Assembly: GCA_049323615.1 (NCBI GenBank)
Contig: JBMOPD010000010.1
Span: forward strand, 1 to 64,000
DNA: 64,000 bases
DNA from: JBMOPD01 sp049323615
GTDB taxonomy: Bacteria; Bacillota; Desulfotomaculia; Desulfotomaculales; Desulfocucumaceae
Direction: 5' to 3'
Shown in pieces: positions 58,663 to 64,000 of the stretch (positions within the stretch are counted from its first letter, which is position 1; each line of letters begins with the position of its first letter). Under the pieces are notes generated by a model, which was given only the letters and a program-made list of their open reading frames with translations, ran no database searches and was not told where the DNA came from. The translations under genes and the position numbers were made by a program.

Positions 58663-60186
58663 ATGGATATTTCCCTGGACCGGCACGGCAGAACCCCCCT
58701 TTACCTGCAAATCAGAAACCAGATCCGCCGGCTGATACTTTCCGGTTCCCTGCTTCCGGGCTGCAGCCTGCCTCCCGAGCGCAAGCTGGCGGTACTGCTG
58801 AACGTCAACCGCAGCACCGTGGTTAACGCCTACCGGGAACTGGAAGCCGACGGGCTGATCGAGTCCCATGTGGGCAGGGGGACCAGGGTAAGGGAGGCGC
58901 CGGCGGGAGAAAAGTCCGGGGCTGCCGCCACGGGTGTCCGGCCCGTGGCCTGGCAGCATTTTTTCAGCAGGCAGTCCGGCCGGATGCAAAATCCGCTGAT
59001 CAGCAACATCCTGGATCTCCTGGCCAGGGACGAGATCATTTCCTTCGCCGCGGGGGTTCCGTCCCCGGATTTTTACCCGGTGGGGGAATTCTTAATGATA
59101 CAGGAGGAGTTGCTGGGCGGCGGGGGAACACAGTTCCTGGAGCATGTTTCCACCGCCGGTTACATGCCGCTGCGGGAATACATCGCCGGACGCATGGCCG
59201 AGCGTGGCGTACCGGCCGGGCCGGAGAACATCATCGTCCTTTCCGGGTCGCAGCAGGGGCTGGACCTTTTGGTGCGGGTACTGATCGATCCGGGGGACGT
59301 GGTGGTCATTGAAGAACCGTCCTACCTGGGCGCCATTCAGGCCTTCACGGCGGCCGGGGCGCGGATTCTCAGCGTGCCCGTGGACGGGGACGGGATGCGT
59401 CCGGACATACTGGATCAGCTGCTGTCCCGGTACCGGCCCAAGTTCATCTATACCCTGCCCACCTTTCAAAATCCCTCCGGGATTACAATGAGCCGTGAAC
59501 GCCGCCTGCAGCTTCTGGAAATGGCCTGCCGGCACCAGGCGCCCGTCATCGAGGACGACCCTTACGGTGAGCTTTTCTACGGGGGCGAGCGGGTTTTGCC
59601 GTTGAAGTCCGACGATTTATACGGCCATGTTATCTACCTCAGCACCTTTTCCAAGGTACTTTTTCCCGGTTTGAGGGTGGGCTGGGCGGCGGCCCCGGCG
59701 GATGTCATTCACCGGCTTACAATGGCCAAGCAGCTGGCGGACCTCCACTGCAACACCCTGTCCCAGGCGGCCCTGGCCGAGTTCTGCCGCCGCGGCCTCC
59801 TGGACAAACACCTGGAAACCGCCAGGGTTGAATATGCCGGGAGGCGGGACGCCATGCTGGCCGCCCTGGATGAAGAAGCTCCCCCGGGGATGGAGTGGAA
59901 CAGGCCGGCCGGGGGGTACTACATCTGGTGCTCACTGCCGGGCGGTGTAACGGCCACGCGGCTGCTGGCCCGGGCGTCCGGGGCCGGGGTGGCCTTTCTG
60001 CCGGGGGATGCGTTCTACGCCGGCGGAGGAGGAGCCGGTAACATCCGCCTGGGCTTCTCCCGCTACCGGCCCGGGGTCATAAAGGAAGGCGTGTCCAGGC
60101 TGTGCAGGGTGATAAATGAACTGATCAGTGAGGGCCCGGGGCGAGGCGCCGGGAAAACCGTGACAGAGGCCATACCCATAACGTAG
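58663..60186 (+). CDS. MocR-type GntR regulator with aminotransferase domain
   Basis: About 507 residues. Residues 1-80: GntR winged helix (TPLYLQIRNQIRRLILSGSL, LAVLLNVNRSTVVNAYRELE). The rest is a fold type I aminotransferase domain (SFAAGVPSPDFYPVG, LSGSQQGLDLLVRVL, IYTLPTFQNPSGITM, IEDDPYGELFYGG, PLP lysine in LSTFSKVLFPGLR). MocR proteins sense PLP or an amino acid adduct and control neighbouring genes. ATG 58663 follows AAAGGGGG. Its domain resembles the aminotransferase just upstream, suggesting duplication. Confidence 0.88.
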   Translation: MDISLDRHGRTPLYLQIRNQIRRLILSGSLLPGCSLPPERKLAVLLNVNRSTVVNAYRELEADGLIESHVGRGTRVREAPAGEKSGAAATGVRPVAWQHFFSRQSGRMQNPLISNILDLLARDEIISFAAGVPSPDFYPVGEFLMIQEELLGGGGTQFLEHVSTAGYMPLREYIAGRMAERGVPAGPENIIVLSGSQQGLDLLVRVLIDPGDVVVIEEPSYLGAIQAFTAAGARILSVPVDGDGMRPDILDQLLSRYRPKFIYTLPTFQNPSGITMSRERRLQLLEMACRHQAPVIEDDPYGELFYGGERVLPLKSDDLYGHVIYLSTFSKVLFPGLRVGWAAAPADVIHRLTMAKQLADLHCNTLSQAALAEFCRRGLLDKHLETARVEYAGRRDAMLAALDEEAPPGMEWNRPAGGYYIWCSLPGGVTATRLLARASGAGVAFLPGDAFYAGGGGAGNIRLGFSRYRPGVIKEGVSRLCRVINELISEGPGRGAGKTVTEAIPIT

Positions 60187-60211
60187 GTTTATCTCTCCCG
60201 TGGGGAATACA

Positions 60212-60225
60212 GGAGACAGGAGACA
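60212..60225. repeat. Heptamer tandem repeat (GGAGACA unit)
   Basis: Two copies of GGAGACA, the unit also seen at 33246-33277. Confidence 0.6.
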
Positions 60226-60530
60226 GAATAAAAATAACCAATTTCTAGCCGGAGTGTACGGAGGGGGGAGGACCTTTCAGGCCGGAGCGTAAATACCGGA
60301 GGTTGTTATCCGGCTCTTGGCGACGGAGCGTACGGAATGCCGGGCCGGCTGCAGGACGCAGCCGGAAGCCCGAACCGAAGCAGGACGCTGAGTTGAGGGC
60401 GGTCGGCATGACCGTAAGCGACAAGCATAGAGCCGGTTCAACCGCAGGATCGAAAGCCCGGACTGAAAACCGCACCCCCGGCCACAGATTTTCATTGTCC
60501 GTGGCGCCGCATTTTTAAGGCATGGGGTAT

Positions 60531-60551
60531 GGATTCTGAATTCTGGATCCT
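60531..60551. repeat. Heptamer tandem repeat (GGATTCT unit)
   Basis: GGATTCT, GAATTCT, GGATCCT: the same unit as at the left end of the window. Confidence 0.6.
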
Positions 60552-60575
60552 GCTGCTCCGGAGGGAGGCGGAATG

Positions 60576-61469
60576 CTAAGCGGTGCGCCGGAACGTCTGC
60601 CTGTTCCGGTCGTAAAAGGCGGCAATCTCTTTTTTGTCCATAAGGTGGCTGAGATAGGCCATTACGGTGTGGTGCATCAGGTAATACTGGCCCATGCTGG
60701 TGATATTGATGCCGAAATTGTCGCCTACCCCGGCCAGTATTTCCTCCGCCGTCAGGGAGTTTTTCAGCAGGTCCAGGATGCACGCCAGGGTTTCATTGAC
60801 CCGGGCGCGGTTGGCGGCCACCACCGGCTTTATATCGCCCACCGGGGTGCCGTGTGCCGGCACATAATGGCTTTCCGGCCTTTTTTCCAGTAAATCAAAG
60901 GTTTTTATGGCCCCTGACAGGTCGCTGTTTAAAGGGATGCCGTGCTTTTCAATGACCTCCGGGGCAATCACGGCATCGGCGCAGAAGAGAACTCCGTTGA
61001 CAGACACCCCTACCTGCTTTAGTGAGTGCCCCGCCAGATCCACAATCTGCACCGCGCATCCCCCGGCGGTAACGGTTCCCGGGGCAATGACCTCATCCAC
61101 CCCGACACCCGGGGCCAGCAAAAATTTATTGCGCATCGGCGGCGGCGGGTATACCCCGGAAAACAGGTACACCGGCTCCCATATTGGAAATTCAAGCACC
61201 GATTTCTCCACCTCCGGCGCGTACACCCTGGCCCCGGTGGTTTTGGCCAGGTGCGGCGCCCCGCCGCAGTGGTCGGCGTGGGCGTGGGTGATAATAATCC
61301 CTTTGAGGCTGAAGCCGCCTTCCTGGATCAGCCTGGCCACCTTGCGGGCCACGCTGTCGTCAATGCCGGTGTCCACCAGCAGCGCGTCCCCGCCCTGGTT
61401 TACAATCAGCCCCATATTCACAGCCGCGTCGATGTAATACACCCTGTCGGTAATTTTGTTCAGCTTCAC
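60576..61469 (-). CDS. Metallo-beta-lactamase-fold hydrolase
   Basis: A 297-residue MBL-fold protein: metal site ITHAHADHCGGAPHLA, earlier DALLVDTGID, later DLAGHSLKQVGVSVNGVLFC and FCADAV. A helical C-terminal part is longer than in glyoxalase II. The substrate is unknown. Alone on the minus strand. Confidence 0.85.
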   Translation of the reverse strand: MKLNKITDRVYYIDAAVNMGLIVNQGGDALLVDTGIDDSVARKVARLIQEGGFSLKGIIITHAHADHCGGAPHLAKTTGARVYAPEVEKSVLEFPIWEPVYLFSGVYPPPPMRNKFLLAPGVGVDEVIAPGTVTAGGCAVQIVDLAGHSLKQVGVSVNGVLFCADAVIAPEVIEKHGIPLNSDLSGAIKTFDLLEKRPESHYVPAHGTPVGDIKPVVAANRARVNETLACILDLLKNSLTAEEILAGVGDNFGINITSMGQYYLMHHTVMAYLSHLMDKKEIAAFYDRNRQTFRRTA

Positions 61470-61670
61470 CGGCCATACCCTCTCATAATTAAATCAAACT
61501 TCCGTGGAAATACACTTTCTTACGGATAATTATTCTACCAAAAATTAATTTTTCCTATTACGGTTTGATTGTGTCCTTTATAACAGGAGAATCGGCTTAA
61601 ACAGTCGTATTACTAATTTGATTGTTAATCCAGGCTGTTATGTATTTTTCTTTCAAGGGGTTTGAAATCA

Positions 61671-64000
61671 GTGAAGGAAAACGGGCATGAAATAATATTC
61701 AGTGTGTCGCCGTTTCTTCTTGGATTGGGCCGCGTCGCCTTGGAAGGCAGGGCTGTTAAACTTATGGAGCCGTTGGCCGGAAAAAGTATTACCGTGGCCG
61801 ACCGCCACGGCAGGAGCGCCCGGTGCCGGGTAAGTCCTGGCGCCAGTAATCTTGTGGGATCTAAAATGGCGGATCTTCTTATTCTTAATTTTACTACCGG
61901 TTACTTTGCCATGGAGCAGTGCGGGGAAAAAAGGTTTCTCATTTGGCCGGTGTCCGGGCCTAAAAAAATCAAGACAAGCAATATCGACAGGATTGTTCAG
62001 ACACCGCTGTTTCCGGAGCTGCCCGCCGCTGAGCCCGAAGGAGGTTCCTCCGGGGATAAAACCGGACGAAAAACCGGTAAAGCCGGGCACCGCAGGATAA
62101 AACAATTTGAAAGTGAAGGTGCCGCCCCCGGCAGCACAGATAACCCCCGGGGGTTTATCCACGGCGTGGGGTCGAATGATCCTTCCGGGACCGACGGCCC
62201 GGCTGAATTCGCGCTTAACAAGCCGCCCGGCAGTATAAAGAAGCCCGGGAGGGAAAGGTTTAGTGTGCAGCCCCGGGAGAAAAAGAGCCTGCCGCCAAAA
62301 ACAATAACAGCCCGGCAGAGTAAAAGGAAAGCGGAGGACAGGGGGCGGGGTGCGGTTCAGATTCCGTCCGCAGTGCCTGCCGGAAACAATTTGCACAAGA
62401 TTGAAGAGGATTTTTTGACGGAGCCGGTAAAAGTCGTTTTTTTCCCGGAAGAGGACGCGTTTGTTTTACGGGAGGCGGAAAAAAAAGGGCGCGGGGAATC
62501 ACCGGCAGCCGATCTTATTCTGCACCGCCAGGCCCTGCAGCTTTCCCTCAGCCCGGGCTTCGACCGCCTGCTGGCCCTTTCGCTGGTGCGGGACGTGGCG
62601 CCGCTGGATTATCAGCTGAAAACGGTCCGGCATGTCCTGACGAATTTGCGCGGGCGGGCGCTACTTTGCGACGAGGTGGGCCTCGGTAAGACCATCGAGG
62701 CCGGCCTGATTATGCTGGAATACATATTGCGGGGACTGGTGCAGAAGGTGCTGCTGCTGGTTCCCCCTTCCCTGGTGGAACAGTGGCAGCAGGAAATGCA
62801 GAACAAGTTCAAACTGGATTTTATCGCCTACGATGCGCCGGCTTTTAAAAATCACCCCAGCCCGTGGAAGGAATTCCCCCGCATCATTGCCTCCCTGGAT
62901 ACTGCCAAGAGGGAGAGCAACCGGGACGAGGTGCTGAATACCGCGTACGACCTGGTTGTGGTGGATGAGGCCCATCACCTGAAAAACCACCGTACCCTGG
63001 CCTACCAGCTGGTTAACCGGCTGGAGAAAAAATATATTCTGCTGTTGACCGCCACGCCGGTGGAAAACAACCTGGAAGAGCTGTTCAACCTGATCACCCT
63101 GCTCCAGCCGGGCCAGCTGGAAACAGCGTCCTCTTTCAAGCGCAAGTACATCACCCGGGGCGATCCCCTGAAGCCCAAAAACACCGCGGCCTTAAAGCAG
63201 CTGATCCGGGAAGTGATGATCCGCAACCGCCGTAGTGAAACCGGCGTCATCACCAGCCGGCGCCTGGCCGAGGTGGTGGAACTGAATCTTTCCGCGGAAG
63301 AAATGGCCTTTTACCAACGGCTTACCGTTTTTGTGCGCGGCCACTATACTTCCGGTTTCAACGGCAGTTCCGAGAACAAAGGAACTGAGAAGTTCATCTT
63401 AAAAATGCTGCAGCGGGAGGTGGGCAGCAGCATCGAGGCGGTGCTGCCCACCCTGGAAAAAATGTCTGCCAACGACGACTATCCGGCGGTGATCAGGAGG
63501 GTTTTCCGGACGCTGGCCGAACAGGCCGGGTCGGTTCCCCGGCGCAGGAAGGCCGAGGCGCTGCTGCAGCTGCTGGCCGGTATATCCGAGAAGGTCATTG
63601 TCTTTACCAGCTTTCAGCAAACGCACTCTTACCTGGTTGATCTTTTGCGCCGGCAGGGCCTTAATGTGGCCCAGCTCCACGGCGGCCTGCGGCGGCTGGA
63701 AAAGGAAGAACAGCTGCGGCTTTTTGCCGGTGAGGCCCGGGTGCTGGTTTCCACCGATACGGGCAGTGAAGGGCGCAACCTGCACTTTTGCAACGTGCTG
63801 ATCAACTATGACCTGCCGTGGAACCCCATGCGCATCGAGCAGCGCATCGGGCGCATCCACCGCCTGGGCCAGGCCGGGGATGTGCGGATTTACAACCTGT
63901 CGGCCGCCGGCACGGTGGAATCCCACATACTGGAATTGCTGGACGCAAAAATAAACATGTTTCAGCTGGTGGTGGGCGAACTGGATATGATCCTGGGCAA
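61671..64000 (+). CDS. SNF2/RapA-type helicase, 3' end beyond the window
   Basis: At least 776 residues, cut by the window edge. Residues 1-290 are a poorly conserved, basic and proline-rich N-terminal part. Then a superfamily 2 helicase: Walker A CDEVGLGKTIEAGLI, DEAH box VVVDEAHHLKNH, LLLTATPVENN, and motifs V-VI VSTDTGSEGRNLHFCN and YDLPWNPMRIEQRIGRIHRL. This matches RapA/HepA-like SNF2 proteins, which remodel RNA polymerase or serve in defence systems (for example DISARM-type operons); context to decide is outside the window. GTG 61671 preferred, 10 bp after CAAGGGG; TTG 61662 possible. Confidence 0.85.
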   Translation, partial: MKENGHEIIFSVSPFLLGLGRVALEGRAVKLMEPLAGKSITVADRHGRSARCRVSPGASNLVGSKMADLLILNFTTGYFAMEQCGEKRFLIWPVSGPKKIKTSNIDRIVQTPLFPELPAAEPEGGSSGDKTGRKTGKAGHRRIKQFESEGAAPGSTDNPRGFIHGVGSNDPSGTDGPAEFALNKPPGSIKKPGRERFSVQPREKKSLPPKTITARQSKRKAEDRGRGAVQIPSAVPAGNNLHKIEEDFLTEPVKVVFFPEEDAFVLREAEKKGRGESPAADLILHRQALQLSLSPGFDRLLALSLVRDVAPLDYQLKTVRHVLTNLRGRALLCDEVGLGKTIEAGLIMLEYILRGLVQKVLLLVPPSLVEQWQQEMQNKFKLDFIAYDAPAFKNHPSPWKEFPRIIASLDTAKRESNRDEVLNTAYDLVVVDEAHHLKNHRTLAYQLVNRLEKKYILLLTATPVENNLEELFNLITLLQPGQLETASSFKRKYITRGDPLKPKNTAALKQLIREVMIRNRRSETGVITSRRLAEVVELNLSAEEMAFYQRLTVFVRGHYTSGFNGSSENKGTEKFILKMLQREVGSSIEAVLPTLEKMSANDDYPAVIRRVFRTLAEQAGSVPRRRKAEALLQLLAGISEKVIVFTSFQQTHSYLVDLLRRQGLNVAQLHGGLRRLEKEEQLRLFAGEARVLVSTDTGSEGRNLHFCNVLINYDLPWNPMRIEQRIGRIHRLGQAGDVRIYNLSAAGTVESHILELLDAKINMFQLVVGELDMILG

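Larger units (their letters stand above)
60187..60575. other. Intergenic gap of about 390 bp
   Basis: No gene supported. It holds the GGAGACA heptamers (60212-60225) and GGATTCT heptamers (60531-60551), plus three loose copies of a GGAGYGTA motif (about 60250, 60284, 60324) of unknown meaning. Confidence 0.5.

Overview
The window reads as chromosomal DNA of a strictly anaerobic, endospore-forming Firmicute, most like the Pelotomaculum/Desulfotomaculum branch of the Clostridia. The reasons are a class III (oxygen-sensitive) ribonucleotide reductase with its activase, many spore genes (SpoVA, GerA-type receptors, CotE), a Firmicute ylmE-sepF-ylmG-ylmH-ileS cluster with a T-box, and GC-rich coding DNA broken by two clearly AT-rich blocks. 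It is a draft assembly: ten Ns lie at 29457-29466.

Layout. 1-2860: nrdR-nrdD. 2860-11120: an AT-rich six-gene island (SIS-HAD fusion, dUTPase-fold membrane protein, phosphoribosyltransferase-like protein, ORC/CDC6-like ATPase, an unrecognised protein, PfkB-type kinase with two CxxC pairs), packed as one operon and ended by a strong hairpin. It looks like a transferred nucleotide/sugar-handling, probably defence, cassette. 11134-16000: a spore-membrane cluster (YhcN-type lipoprotein, SpoVAEb, SpoVAD, SpoVAC, DUF421, DUF1657, then a divergent DUF421 and DUF4363 gene) in the order of mobile spoVA operons. 16100-16740: VapBC. 16770-22420: a germinant-receptor cluster with divergent promoters, whose second gerAB copy carries an in-frame TGA. 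22524-28950: nrdG, a LysM/BsuPI protein, a zinc-ribbon protein, a beta-CASP nuclease, PgeF, a PhoP-like regulator and PstB. 29098-36870: cell-division cluster and ileS. 36871-42945: CotE, UbiX, CapA-like lipoprotein, lipid kinase, YcdB/SLH protein.

43102-57279 is a type I-D CRISPR-Cas locus: cas6, then a damaged stretch (HEPN fragment, frameshifted WYL regulator), then an AT-rich interference module (cas10d, an unassigned 212-residue gene, csc2, csc1, cas3'), a Uma2-type gene, a GC-rich adaptation module (frameshifted cas1, cas2, cas4, csa1) and an array of 11 repeats. Just upstream of cas10d are two degenerate CRISPR repeats on the minus strand around an 18-nt pseudo-spacer, and next to them a 35-residue hydrophobic peptide gene. 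Eleven bases of the pseudo-spacer match the start of that peptide gene. This has the architecture of a crRNA-like regulatory or CreTA-type module and is the most interesting object in the window.

57412-64000: an aminotransferase, a MocR regulator, a metallo-hydrolase and the 5' part of a SNF2/RapA-type helicase that runs off the edge. Heptameric tandem repeats with several different units sit in at least a dozen intergenic gaps, and a 51-bp twin-hairpin element occurs twice.
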